From positions 428,859-492,858 of the forward strand of contig JADYUK010000001.1 in NCBI GenBank assembly GCA_021531755.1: a DNA stretch of 64,000 nucleotides, given 5' to 3'. Position numbers and translations under genes: made by a program. The notes beneath the pieces were generated by a model. It was given only the letters and a program-made list of their open reading frames with translations, was not told the origin of the DNA and ran no database searches. This DNA is from Hoylesella loescheii (GTDB lineage Bacteria; Bacteroidota; Bacteroidia; Bacteroidales; Bacteroidaceae). Shown here in pieces: positions 17,865 through 26,462 of the stretch. Every line of letters starts with the position of its first letter. Within the stretch, counting starts at the first letter, position 1.

Positions 17865-18350
17865 TTAACCCATTTCTTTATCGATGGTGTCATCCTCAAT
17901 AACGAGGGGACGGTCAATAGCAGCATTGAACGATATGATTGTCTCTGAACGTGACAAGCCTAACGGTTGTAACTTATCATGGATTACAGTTAATAGATGG
18001 TGATTGTTGTGGGTGTAAATCTTGATAAACATATCAAACCCTCCTGTCGTATAATGACATTCGACGACCTCGGGTATTTGTCTTAATGCCTCTACTACTT
18101 GGTCAAACTTAGATGGGTCTTTAAGGTATAGTCCAATATAGGCACACGTCTCATATCCAATTTTTTCAGGGTCTATTATAAACTGTGAACCTTTGATGAT
18201 TCCAGTGGAAGTAAGTTTCTGTATACGCTGATGTATTGCCGCGCCGCTGACATTACATGCTCTTGCAACTTCAAGGAATGGGACACGTGCATCCTCACTT
18301 ATCATTCTTAGAATTTTCTTGTCAAGATAGTCAAGTGAATATTTTGCCAT
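17865..18350 (-). CDS. Lrp/AsnC-family transcription regulator
   Basis: The 161-residue protein has an N-terminal helix-turn-helix (LDYLDKKILRMISEDARVPF, then ACNVSGAAIHQRIQKL) and a C-terminal RAM ligand-binding domain (ETCAYIGLYL, VVECHYTTGGFDMFIKI). Such proteins sense amino acids and form octamers that wrap DNA. The targets are not known. It lies downstream of, and on the same strand as, the ExbB/ExbD operon, with its own possible -7 box (TATCTTTG at 18377-18384). It differs clearly from the second Lrp-type protein at 44289. Confidence 0.93.
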   Translation of the reverse strand: MAKYSLDYLDKKILRMISEDARVPFLEVARACNVSGAAIHQRIQKLTSTGIIKGSQFIIDPEKIGYETCAYIGLYLKDPSKFDQVVEALRQIPEVVECHYTTGGFDMFIKIYTHNNHHLLTVIHDKLQPLGLSRSETIISFNAAIDRPLVIEDDTIDKEMG

Positions 18351-18376
18351 TTTTATATAATGTTTTGTTTTGGTTA

Positions 18377-18384
18377 CAAAGATA
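18377..18384 (-). promoter_or_regulatory. Candidate -7 box of the Lrp-type gene
   Basis: The minus strand reads TATCTTTG, a perfect TAnnTTTG box, 26 bases before the start codon. I see no TTTG at the proper -33 distance, so this is weaker than the other promoters listed. Confidence 0.4.
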
Positions 18385-18413
18385 ATAAAAATATCATGTA
18401 TTGTCGTGTGTCG

Positions 18414-18863
18414 TTATGGTTTTTTAATATTTTCTGTGGCTGAATAATTAATATGTGTCACATTTGCCTCCCTAAGTTTTGCCTTGATTTCTGCGATTGC
18501 TTTAAGCTGAACGGATTTGTCGGCTTTTATAGAAACCGTGTATTCTGATTGTTCATCTGCCGGTAGCCTGTCCCTGTCTCTATTTACGAAATCTGGGAGA
18601 GAGGCCATGTTGATGTACTTGTCTCCAAATTGAATTCTCATGTTTCCTATATCATCCTTACCTATATAGAGATAAGACATAGAATGCCGCTTTTCTATTT
18701 TCTCAAGGTTTACACCATCTGGGGTTCTTATCTGTAAACTTATATCAGTCTGACGCATGTGAGTCACAATCATAAAGAAGAATAGGACTGTGAATATGAG
18801 GTCAGGAAGGGCTGCCGTGTTCAGCTGTGGGAGTCCTTTATCTGAATTGTGTCTAAGTCTCAT
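18414..18863 (-). CDS. ExbD/TolR-family protein (second copy)
   Basis: The 149-residue inner-membrane protein has a short cytoplasmic N-terminus (MRLRHNSDKGLPQLNTAALP) and a single membrane helix with the functional Asp (LPDLIFTVLFFFMIVTHM), followed by a periplasmic domain. ExbD works with ExbB to turn proton flow into force on TonB and TonB-dependent transporters. It is the last gene of the operon, after a second ExbD paralogue. Two ExbD genes behind one ExbB are common in Bacteroidetes, where they may form a mixed dimer. The N-terminal PQLNTA motif is shared with its paralogue. Confidence 0.9.
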   Translation of the reverse strand: MRLRHNSDKGLPQLNTAALPDLIFTVLFFFMIVTHMRQTDISLQIRTPDGVNLEKIEKRHSMSYLYIGKDDIGNMRIQFGDKYINMASLPDFVNRDRDRLPADEQSEYTVSIKADKSVQLKAIAEIKAKLREANVTHINYSATENIKKP

Positions 18864-18886
18864 ATATATATTGGTCGTGAATATGT

Positions 18887-19414
18887 TTAATCCTCTGTGA
18901 AAACCTCACTTATTCTTTGAGGATATGCTTCTCTAATTCTTGACTGGATGTTAGAATCGCAATTGTTGAAAGGCATGTGATACCTGCTCATAGCGATATC
19001 ATTGCGTACAATACGATAAATCTCAACTATTGAATTCTGGAGATGGAAATACGTGTCATAATTTGCTGTTGTTGAAGCTCTGACCTCAATAATGTGCTTA
19101 TCTCCTTTCTTCTTTATGAAATCTGACAACTTGTTACATAGTAACTGTTCAGATATCTCTTCATTATTGACAGTCAACTTGTTATCTTTCGTAATACATA
19201 CTGTTATAACATTATTGCGGTCAACATCTTTAGCACGTATTTCTTTATTCGCTTCTCTTGGTGGCAACTGACGGCGTAACACTCTGTCAGAATCAATGGA
19301 AGTAGTGACGAGAAAAAAAATAAGGAGCATAAAGGAGATATCTGCTGTCGCAACTGTATTCAGTTGTGGTATACGTCTCTTACGATGTTTCCTCCAAACA
19401 TTTTTGATTCTCAT
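18887..19414 (-). CDS. ExbD/TolR-family protein (first copy)
   Basis: The 175-residue product starts with a basic tail (MRIKNVWRKHRKRRIPQLNT), then one membrane helix with the conserved proton-path Asp (VATADISFMLLIFFLVTTSI), then a periplasmic region with VRASTTANYDTYFHLQNSIV, typical of ExbD. Its C-terminus is about 25 residues longer than that of the second copy. It lies between the small membrane protein and the second ExbD with short gaps (16 and 23 bp), so all belong to one operon. No tonB gene is in the window. Confidence 0.9.
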   Translation of the reverse strand: MRIKNVWRKHRKRRIPQLNTVATADISFMLLIFFLVTTSIDSDRVLRRQLPPREANKEIRAKDVDRNNVITVCITKDNKLTVNNEEISEQLLCNKLSDFIKKKGDKHIIEVRASTTANYDTYFHLQNSIVEIYRIVRNDIAMSRYHMPFNNCDSNIQSRIREAYPQRISEVFTED

Positions 19415-19430
19415 AGGGGATATGTTATTA

Positions 19431-19832
19431 TTATTTTGTCTTTATGCGCTCTTTTTTGGCATGTATTCCAAATGACTTAAGCGACTCCTTTATGTTTCCT
19501 GTCTTCATGAAGCTGTATATTATGGCTACTATTCCTAATAACATGAATAGGCTGCCAGTAAAGACAAACATATTTGAAACCCTAAGCCAAAACATATCAT
19601 CATACAGCCGGGTGTTTATTGTTATTGGAGAAACGTCGGCGAATGCAAAAGACAATGACAATGATGCGAATACAGAAAAAACTATTGTCATGTTTATCCT
19701 GCGCGCTGGGATACCATGTATCTTGCCCGATGTGCGGCCAATCATTTTTATTCGCCGTACGACAGACCATATGGTAACTCCAATTGCTGCCAGTATGACA
19801 AGATACATAAGGTATATAATAATATCAATCAT
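19431..19832 (-). CDS. Small membrane protein of the exb operon, function unknown
   Basis: The 133-residue protein has three likely membrane helices: IIIYLMYLVILAAIGVTIWSVV, IVFSVFASLSLSFAFA and MFVFTGSLFMLLGIVAIIYSF. A basic C-terminus (HAKKERIKTK) follows. Its start overlaps the ExbB stop by eight bases, so it is translationally coupled to ExbB. Unknown membrane proteins at this place in exb operons occur in other Bacteroidetes. A role as an accessory part or stabiliser of the ExbB-ExbD motor is inferred from position only. Confidence 0.75.
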   Translation of the reverse strand: MIDIIIYLMYLVILAAIGVTIWSVVRRIKMIGRTSGKIHGIPARRINMTIVFSVFASLSLSFAFADVSPITINTRLYDDMFWLRVSNMFVFTGSLFMLLGIVAIIYSFMKTGNIKESLKSFGIHAKKERIKTK

Positions 19833-20535
19833 GGCTGATAATCTCTAAAAGGTCAATTGATGTTTGCTCCATTTGTGAGGTGATGTGCTCTATTCTGGAC
19901 AAGATGTAATTATAGAATACTTGCAGGATAACAGCTGATATAATTCCGAATATTGTCGTTATGAGGGCAACTTTCATACCTCCTGCTACAATTCTTGGAC
20001 TTATATCACCTGCCATCTCAATATTATCGAAAGACATCACCATGCCGATAACAGTTCCAAGAAATCCTAACGATGGTGCGATAGTGATGCATAATGTTAT
20101 CCAAACACATCCTTTCTCGAGTTTCCCTACCTCAACATCTGCATATGAGGCTACAGTACGCTCTATATCTTCTCTTTTTTCTGTTGAGTGCAGAAGACCT
20201 TGCAGACACATACTGGCAATAGGGCCCCGTGTGTTTCTGCAATACTCTATAGCTGCATTCAGGCCTTCCGTTTTATATAATGTCTCGAGTTTTGAAATGA
20301 ATGTTTTTCTATTAATATCTGCTAATGCAAGATATATTACTCGCTCGATACAAAAAGTAAGACCAACTATAAGAGTAATAGCGACAATTGACATAAAGAC
20401 AGGATTACCTTCTATAAACTTTGTCTTTAGGGCATCATTCATGGATCCTGCGGTTTCTTCTAAAGCCTGAGCAGAGGCAAATGCCTTTGTCGTTAACAAT
20501 ATCAGGAGTGTAAGAAAAGCTGTTCTTATTTTCAT
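19825..20535 (-). CDS. exbB: ExbB/TolQ-family proton channel protein
   Basis: The 236-residue protein has a cleavable-looking N-terminal helix (FLTLLILLTTKAFASAQA) and then three membrane helices, the last two with the MotA/TolQ/ExbB signature (LEKGCVWITLCITIAPSLGF, GTVIGMVMSFDNI, AGGMKVALITTIFGIISAVI). The large cytoplasmic loop contains RGPIASMCLQGLLHSTEKRE. As the pore of the TonB motor it would energise the SusC-like transporter at 54337 and any other TonB-dependent receptor. It is the first gene of a four-gene operon (ExbB, small membrane protein, two ExbD). A cluster of palindromic repeats lies directly upstream, where the promoter should be. Confidence 0.92.
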   Translation of the reverse strand: MKIRTAFLTLLILLTTKAFASAQALEETAGSMNDALKTKFIEGNPVFMSIVAITLIVGLTFCIERVIYLALADINRKTFISKLETLYKTEGLNAAIEYCRNTRGPIASMCLQGLLHSTEKREDIERTVASYADVEVGKLEKGCVWITLCITIAPSLGFLGTVIGMVMSFDNIEMAGDISPRIVAGGMKVALITTIFGIISAVILQVFYNYILSRIEHITSQMEQTSIDLLEIISHD

Positions 20536-20605
20536 TGATGAGTTTTTTTTGATAGTGTAAAAAATGTTCGTATAAACACAGACGTTTTATCGATGATGAT
20601 TTTCG

Positions 20606-20857
20606 TCAGCACTCGGCATAACAATTAAGCAAGCTTAATGTTCTGCTCTCGCTTGAACGAAAATTGACTTCGTCTTCTTCCTCCGCACCTCGGCAATATT
20701 CAAGCGAGCTTGATAATGCTCTCGGTTTGTCGTCAGGTCTCGCCAAGCCAAAGCGAGCAAGCTCTCTTTGGTCTTTTGTCTTAACGAAATCGTTCCCCTT
20801 GTAAGTATATGGCAAAGATTGAGCAAGCTAATCTTTGTCCTTTTGTATTAATGATAT
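20606..20857 (+). repeat. Cluster of four palindromic repeat units with diverse arms
   Basis: Unit 1 (20606-20665) has ATTAAGC-AA-GCTTAAT. Unit 2 (20666-20736) has CAAGC-GA-GCTTG and begins GACTTCGTCTTCTTCC. Unit 3 (20737-20795) is the standard core with CCAAAG and CTTTGG arms. Unit 4 (20811-20857) has CAAAGATT-GAGCAAGCT-AATCTTTG followed by TCCTTTTGTATTAATGA. The centre GCAAGC is kept in units 1, 3 and 4, while the arms change in a paired manner. The cluster fills the space between the helicase stop and the exbB start. Open frames here are by-products of the repeats. Confidence 0.85.
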
Positions 20858-20915
20858 GCTCCAGAAAAATATATAGAGATTCATGCGAGGTTTAGTCTCC
20901 CTTTTTTTCTGTAGT

Positions 20916-22739
20916 TTATTTCTTTTTCTTCTTTGAATGGTTTACTGTCTCGTATCTTGATTTGATATGTTCAATTGCTTTTTCTGCCTCACAGTTGTGA
21001 GGTGAAAGCTTCAAGGCTTTCTCGTAATTTAGGATGGCTGCACCATATAGCTTCTCCTTTTCACATTCACGGCCCATATCGACATATTCAGAAGCAAGTT
21101 CATCGAGAAAAATTTGTCGCTCTATTTCTTTGTTTTCAAAATAGCGTACTTGGCTTTTTAGTTCTTCCAGTTCTTTCTCAAATTGTGCTTTTTGCTTCTT
21201 AATCAATGATTGATATGACAACGCTTTTGACAGTTTAAGACGCAAGAGCCTATTGGGGACAGGTTTCTCTATGTCATAACGCATATGAATAGCTTTGAAA
21301 AAATGGTCAAGTGCCTTCTGAACATCACCTTCTTCAAATGCCTTGATAGATGTTGCGTATTCTATGTTGGCATATGAGTCTTTCAAAGCAGCCTCGTAAG
21401 TCTTGTTGTCATTAAACCGTTTGGAGAATGCCTTGACCTCTGACTTTATAAAGATATCTTTCTGGCTCAAGGGTGTGTTGAGCTCAATGCCCTCTAACGA
21501 GCGGCAACGTGATAATGCAACATAAGTCTGACCACCGGCAAAAGCACCTCCAGTGAAGTCTATCTTGACATTGTTGAATGTAAGTCCTTGTGATTTATGC
21601 ACTGTTATTGCCCATGCTAAACGGATTGGGAATTGCATAAAAGTGCCTAACTCTTCTTCTTCTACCTTGCGCTCTTTCTCATTATATGAGTATCTTATGT
21701 TTGACCATATGGCACGTTCCACCTCACATTCTATTCCGTTCTCAAGTTTGATGATGAGCTTGTCATCTCCAATTTCTTTCACTATGCCAAGAGTGCCATT
21801 AACCCATTGGTGTTCAAGGTCATTCTTTATGAAGATAACTTGTGCACCAAGCTTAACCTCAAGGTTGATTAGTGTGGGGAGCATTGCTTCTGGAAACTCG
21901 CCTTTTATCACCCCTTCAAATGAAGTGACTTTTCCCTGAAGTTTGTCAAGATGTATCTGGTTTATATGGTCGACACTGTCTCTTCTGGTTGAAAGGGTAA
22001 TTGCCAGAGATTCGTTGTCGTTATTGTCTTGGATTTTGATTTCTCTATCTTGCTTGACACGTGAGTTAATAATTGCAAGATCATGGCTTGTTGCACAGCT
22101 TTCTCTTATTCTGTCAAGAAGATTGATGAAAGATATATCATTCTGTCTGTATACCTTCGTCAGTTCTATACTAACCAGATGCATCTCTCGCCATACATGT
22201 GCTGAGAAGAAGAATACTGATGAGTAATAAGGTTGAATGAGTCTGCGTTCATCTTCTTTAATTACAGGCTCCAACTGGAATACATCGCCTACAAGAAGCA
22301 GTTGCTTTCCTCCAAATGGCTGTCTGATATTGCGTGAGTAAATTCGTAAAACTTTATCTATAAAATCAATGATATCAGCTCTAACCATGCTAATCTCATC
22401 AATTATTATCAATTCAAGTTCTCTTATCAGCTTTATCTTCTCAGCATTGTATTTTAGTGTGTTCTTTATATTCTTTCGGTTGTACTGGATGTCTTCTGGT
22501 ACGATGGGATGAAATGGTATCTTGAAGAATGAGTGTAGAGTTTGGCCCCCAGCGTTTATTGCTGCAATTCCTGTTGGCGCAAGAATTACATGTTTTTTCT
22601 TGCTGGTTTTATCTATATGCCGTAGAAAGGTTGACTTTCCTGTACCAGCCTTTCCTGTCAGAAAAAGTGAGTTCTGAGTGCGCTCTATGATATTGAGCGC
22701 ATTCTGGAACTGTTGGTTTGAAATGTCAATCTGTATCAT
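20916..22739 (-). CDS. Pif1/RecD-type DNA helicase with a TPR-like tail
   Basis: The 607-residue protein starts with a superfamily 1 helicase core: Walker A FLTGKAGTGKSTFLRHI, motif Ia APTGIAAINAGG, Walker B LELIIIDEISMVRADIID, motif III LLLVGDVFQLEPV, and the 2B/UvrD-like C-terminal part with IRLAWAITVHKSQGLTF and YVALSRCRSLEGI. It should unwind DNA 5' to 3', at forks or G-quadruplexes, as Pif1 relatives do. After residue ~440 the sequence becomes helical with TPR-like pieces (FEEGDVQKALDHFFKAIHM and LYGAAILNYEKALKLSPHN) and a coiled coil, ending in a lysine tail. The tail may mediate protein contacts. No genes of an obvious DNA repair operon are adjacent. Confidence 0.9.
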   Translation of the reverse strand: MIQIDISNQQFQNALNIIERTQNSLFLTGKAGTGKSTFLRHIDKTSKKKHVILAPTGIAAINAGGQTLHSFFKIPFHPIVPEDIQYNRKNIKNTLKYNAEKIKLIRELELIIIDEISMVRADIIDFIDKVLRIYSRNIRQPFGGKQLLLVGDVFQLEPVIKEDERRLIQPYYSSVFFFSAHVWREMHLVSIELTKVYRQNDISFINLLDRIRESCATSHDLAIINSRVKQDREIKIQDNNDNESLAITLSTRRDSVDHINQIHLDKLQGKVTSFEGVIKGEFPEAMLPTLINLEVKLGAQVIFIKNDLEHQWVNGTLGIVKEIGDDKLIIKLENGIECEVERAIWSNIRYSYNEKERKVEEEELGTFMQFPIRLAWAITVHKSQGLTFNNVKIDFTGGAFAGGQTYVALSRCRSLEGIELNTPLSQKDIFIKSEVKAFSKRFNDNKTYEAALKDSYANIEYATSIKAFEEGDVQKALDHFFKAIHMRYDIEKPVPNRLLRLKLSKALSYQSLIKKQKAQFEKELEELKSQVRYFENKEIERQIFLDELASEYVDMGRECEKEKLYGAAILNYEKALKLSPHNCEAEKAIEHIKSRYETVNHSKKKKK

Positions 22740-23037
22740 TCTCTTATATCTGGCTTTATCAGGGTATAATATTGACGGTTGAAAGCATCAGGGGGAAACT
22801 GTTGTTCATTCCAATATGGTTGTTATGACAGACAATTTCAGATTAAGACAGAATGGTTAGTGATACCTTACGGCTACTCTTTATGATTCTTGTAAGAAGA
22901 CAGTCTTCCTGTTTTTTTGTGATTTGAAACAATGTGTCCTCCATGTAGTTATATATTATCGTACAAGAAGAACACATTGCTATCACGAGAGCTATTGAGC
23001 GAATTTGATACTATGTTTGATGATTATGGAACAAGGA

Positions 23038-25494
23038 TTATAAGTCCTCAAGTCTAATTTGTTGCTCTTTTGGCTTCTCTATTTCAGGAACAACGTTCAC
23101 AGGTTGATGGATTGGATTGCCATTCTCGTCTACTTCAAGCATATCGTCATGGACTATTTCGAGGCTGTCACTATTTACTGTATCTCTACGATGCTCATAA
23201 TAGCTGTCGCAAATATACATGTTACGCTCAATATCCGGGTCGTTAGGACGGTCAAATTTTGCATGATATTGTTTGAACGCTGGGTCCTTCATTACTGATT
23301 GCAGGAAATAGCCACAAATTGGAAGGGCTGTTCTGGAGCCTTGGCCTAATGCTCCTGTCCGGAAATGTATGCACCGGTATTCTCCGCCTACCCATGCACC
23401 AACTACAAGCTTTGGAGAAACACCTACAAACCATGCATCAGAATGATTGTTTGATGTACCGGTCTTACCTCCGAATTCTGTATCCCGAATATCTCCGACA
23501 TACCCCCATAAGGCTTGACTTGTTCCTCCAGGCTCACGCATACCTCCTTGAAGCAGCTGTTGTACAAGGAAAGCTGATTTATAGGGTATAACTTGCTTGG
23601 ATTCTGACGGGCCATAGTAAATCTCATTACCGTCCCGGTCCGTTATTCTTGTTACCAGGACCGGTTCCCTTTGACGGCCATTGTCTGAGATTGTGCAGTA
23701 TGCATCAACAAGTTCAAGCAATGTGACGTCGCTCGAGCCCAGTGGCAGAGATGGTGTCTCGTCAAGAGGGGATTTGATTCCCATTTCATGGGCCGTCCTG
23801 GCTATGTTCTTTATTCCCATCTCCTGGCCGAGCCTTACAGCAATGGAATTGATGCTTTTTGCGAAAGCCGACTTTAATGCCATTGAATCTCCTGTGAAAT
23901 AACCGTTTGCATTCGTTGGAGTCCAGTTAACTTCTTTCTTCTGTTTCTCATCATAAACAAGCATAGAGAAATACTCGTCACGGCGCTTGTCACATGGAGT
24001 AAGTCCTTGGTTCATAGCTTCTGTATAGACAAATAGCTTGAATGTTGAACCGGGTTGCCTCATCGCTGTGACTTTGTCATACTTCCAATGGTTGAAGTCA
24101 ATATCGCCAACCCATGACTTCACGTGGCCTGTATTCGGTTCCATTGCTATGAATCCACAGTGCATATACTTTACCATGTAACGTATGGAATCCATCGTAG
24201 AGAGCTCCATCTCGATACTCCCTTTGTCATAATCAAATACTTTTACCTTGTGCGGTTTGTTTAGATGGTAACTTATAGAGTCTGGGTCGTTTGGAAATTT
24301 CTTTTGTAGGTATTTATATACGGGTTGCTTTTGCGCTATCCCCTCAATAAAACCTTCTATCTCATTATGCTTCTCGTCCTGCCATGGGTTCGTTTTCCCC
24401 CAATGATTCTTGAAATTCTGCTGGACCTGTTTCATTTGTTTCCTGACAGCATCTTCTGCATACTTCTGCATTCGTGTGTCAATAGTTGTATATATCTTAA
24501 GGCCATCACTGTATAAGTCATAGCCTTCCTCCTCGCACCAGTCGCGGAGATATTCAGCCACGGCATTCCTGAAATATTGCGCCTTGCCATCATAGTTCGT
24601 CTCAACGCTATAATTCAATTCTATATCTTTTGCCGAGAGTCTGTCACATTCTTCGCGCGTCAGGTCTTTGTGGCTGAACATGTTCTCAAGGACCTGGTTG
24701 CGTCTGGCCTTCGCGTTTTCAGGATGTGACAGTGGATTGTAATATGTTGTTGCTTTCAGCATACCGACAAGAACGGCTGCTTGTTCTGTCTTCAGCTTGT
24801 CTGGAGTGGTGTTGAAATATGTTTTTGAAGCAGTCTTGATTCCATATGCATTTGAACCGAAATCAACAGTATTAGCATACATGGTGATGATTTCTTCTTT
24901 AGTATAACATAATTCAAGTTTTGTAGCCAGAATCCATTCTTTTGACTTCATCACAATAATCTTGACACCAGGAATGTATCCCAGCAGTCCCGTACTATAG
25001 CTTGTCCTTGTGCGGAACATGTTCTTTGCAAGTTGTTGTGTGATTGTCGAAGCGCCACGGCCACCGTGTCCAGTCAATGCGTCTTTAATGGCGCCAAAGA
25101 GGCCTATTGGGTCTATACCATAATGTTTGTAGAACCTTTCGTCTTCTGTGTCTATGAGTGCTCTCCAGAATTGTGGCGATACATTGTCATATTCAATGGG
25201 GGTCCTGTTTTCGTTGAAATATTTTCCAATCAACACGCCGTCAGCAGAGTAAATCTCTGAAGCTTCGTTTGTTTTAGGGTTCTTAATGTCAAAAAAGCCG
25301 GGCGACTTCCCGAAAAGCCAGAACAAGTTGACGTCTACTGCTCCAAGATATAGGATGAACAGCGCAATGAGGGTTGTAAGGACCGTTATAGTCTTTACAT
25401 ACCATTTTGTGTTCTTAAAGAGAGAGGCATACCAGTTTGCGAATCTCGAAAGCTGTTTCCTTGCCGAAAGCAGCCAAACAAAAAGTCTATTCAT
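23038..25494 (-). CDS. Class A penicillin-binding protein 1A (first of two)
   Basis: The 818-residue protein has one membrane anchor (VKTITVLTTLIALFILYLGA, residues ~34-53), then a glycosyltransferase GT51 domain (EDERFYKHYGIDPIGLFGA, RGASTITQQLAKNMF, KEEIITMYANTVDFG) and a penicillin-binding transpeptidase domain (AMRQPGSTFKLFVYT with the SxxK serine, KSINSIAVRLG, FGGKTGTSNNHSDAWFVG with the KTG motif). It polymerises and cross-links peptidoglycan in the periplasm. It differs from the second PBP1A at 36532. The predicted -7 box (TAACTTTG, 25531-25538) overlaps the end of miaA. Confidence 0.95.
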   Translation of the reverse strand: MNRLFVWLLSARKQLSRFANWYASLFKNTKWYVKTITVLTTLIALFILYLGAVDVNLFWLFGKSPGFFDIKNPKTNEASEIYSADGVLIGKYFNENRTPIEYDNVSPQFWRALIDTEDERFYKHYGIDPIGLFGAIKDALTGHGGRGASTITQQLAKNMFRTRTSYSTGLLGYIPGVKIIVMKSKEWILATKLELCYTKEEIITMYANTVDFGSNAYGIKTASKTYFNTTPDKLKTEQAAVLVGMLKATTYYNPLSHPENAKARRNQVLENMFSHKDLTREECDRLSAKDIELNYSVETNYDGKAQYFRNAVAEYLRDWCEEEGYDLYSDGLKIYTTIDTRMQKYAEDAVRKQMKQVQQNFKNHWGKTNPWQDEKHNEIEGFIEGIAQKQPVYKYLQKKFPNDPDSISYHLNKPHKVKVFDYDKGSIEMELSTMDSIRYMVKYMHCGFIAMEPNTGHVKSWVGDIDFNHWKYDKVTAMRQPGSTFKLFVYTEAMNQGLTPCDKRRDEYFSMLVYDEKQKKEVNWTPTNANGYFTGDSMALKSAFAKSINSIAVRLGQEMGIKNIARTAHEMGIKSPLDETPSLPLGSSDVTLLELVDAYCTISDNGRQREPVLVTRITDRDGNEIYYGPSESKQVIPYKSAFLVQQLLQGGMREPGGTSQALWGYVGDIRDTEFGGKTGTSNNHSDAWFVGVSPKLVVGAWVGGEYRCIHFRTGALGQGSRTALPICGYFLQSVMKDPAFKQYHAKFDRPNDPDIERNMYICDSYYEHRRDTVNSDSLEIVHDDMLEVDENGNPIHQPVNVVPEIEKPKEQQIRLEDL

Positions 25495-25535
25495 TAAATG
25501 AATTTGTTATTTTATAATTTTTGAATTATGCAAAG

Positions 25536-26462
25536 TTACCTATTTTTGGCTAATAAAAAGCAACAATCAATATATTTTATGATTTCTTTAACATCATTGG
25601 GGCTGAACCATTTTATCTCTTTGTCACGCTTTAGCCAAGTTTCCTGTTTGCGCATATATCTCCTTGTGTTTGACTGGATTCTGGCAACACATTCCTCGAG
25701 AGTCGTAAGTCCGTCAAGATAGTCAAACATTTCTTTGTATCCTACAGTATTCAATGAGTTGAGATGACGGTATGGGTAGACTCTTCTTGCTTCCTCTACA
25801 AGCCCCTTATCCACCATCTTTATTACTCGTCTGTTAATTCTTTCATACATTGCTTCCCTGTCTAACCTTAGTCCAATCTTGATGATGTTGAATGGCCGTT
25901 GTTGCTTTGGCTTGTTCAGGAATGACGAATATGGTTTCCCTGTCTGATAACACACCTCGAGTGCATGAAGAATGCGCCGTGGGTTCTTCTTGTCCACAAT
26001 TCTCCAATGTACAGGGTCAAGACGGTGCAAGTCCCCAACGAGAGCTTCCAGTCCTTTTGATTGCAGGCGACCTTTCAGCTCTTCTCGTATAATGGGGTCA
26101 ATTGTAGGAATATCATCTATACCATTGCATACGGCATCAATATACATCATTGAACCTCCTGTCAGGATAAAGACCTTCTGGTCAGAATTCTCCACAAGAT
26201 TCATGACGTCTTCAGCATACATTGAAGCTGAGTAATACTTGTCCAAAGACAATGTCCCGACAAAATGATGCCGCACCTTCATCATGCTCTCTGTTGAAGG
26301 CGCGGCAGTCCCGATAGGGATTCCATCGAATATCTGACGGGAATCGCAATTAATGATTTCACAGTTAAGATATGAGGCAATATTCACGCACAATTCTGTT
26401 TTACCAACACCTGTCGGGCCAGTAATAACTATTATTGTCTTGTTTTTATCTGATAATGCCAC
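25536..26462 (-). CDS. miaA: tRNA dimethylallyltransferase
   Basis: MiaA transfers dimethylallyl from DMAPP to A37 of tRNAs that read UNN codons, in the cytoplasm. The 308-residue protein has the P-loop ITGPTGVGKTELCVNIA, the catalytic-region strand NCDSRQIFDGIPIGTA (Asp and Gln), the substrate loop LTGGSMMYIDAVCNG and the C-terminal RRYMRKQETWLKRD. Its start overlaps the lpxA end by 17 bp, so it is the last gene of the lpx operon. The neighbouring ispH at 29985 makes its substrate family, though no direct coupling is implied. Confidence 0.95.
   Translation of the reverse strand: MALSDKNKTIIVITGPTGVGKTELCVNIASYLNCEIINCDSRQIFDGIPIGTAAPSTESMMKVRHHFVGTLSLDKYYSASMYAEDVMNLVENSDQKVFILTGGSMMYIDAVCNGIDDIPTIDPIIREELKGRLQSKGLEALVGDLHRLDPVHWRIVDKKNPRRILHALEVCYQTGKPYSSFLNKPKQQRPFNIIKIGLRLDREAMYERINRRVIKMVDKGLVEEARRVYPYRHLNSLNTVGYKEMFDYLDGLTTLEECVARIQSNTRRYMRKQETWLKRDKEIKWFSPNDVKEIIKYIDCCFLLAKNR

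Noticed and set aside
20606..20826. Two overlapping minus-strand frames of 63-69 codons
   Set aside because: They cover the repeat cluster in two different frames and encode repeat-derived peptides.
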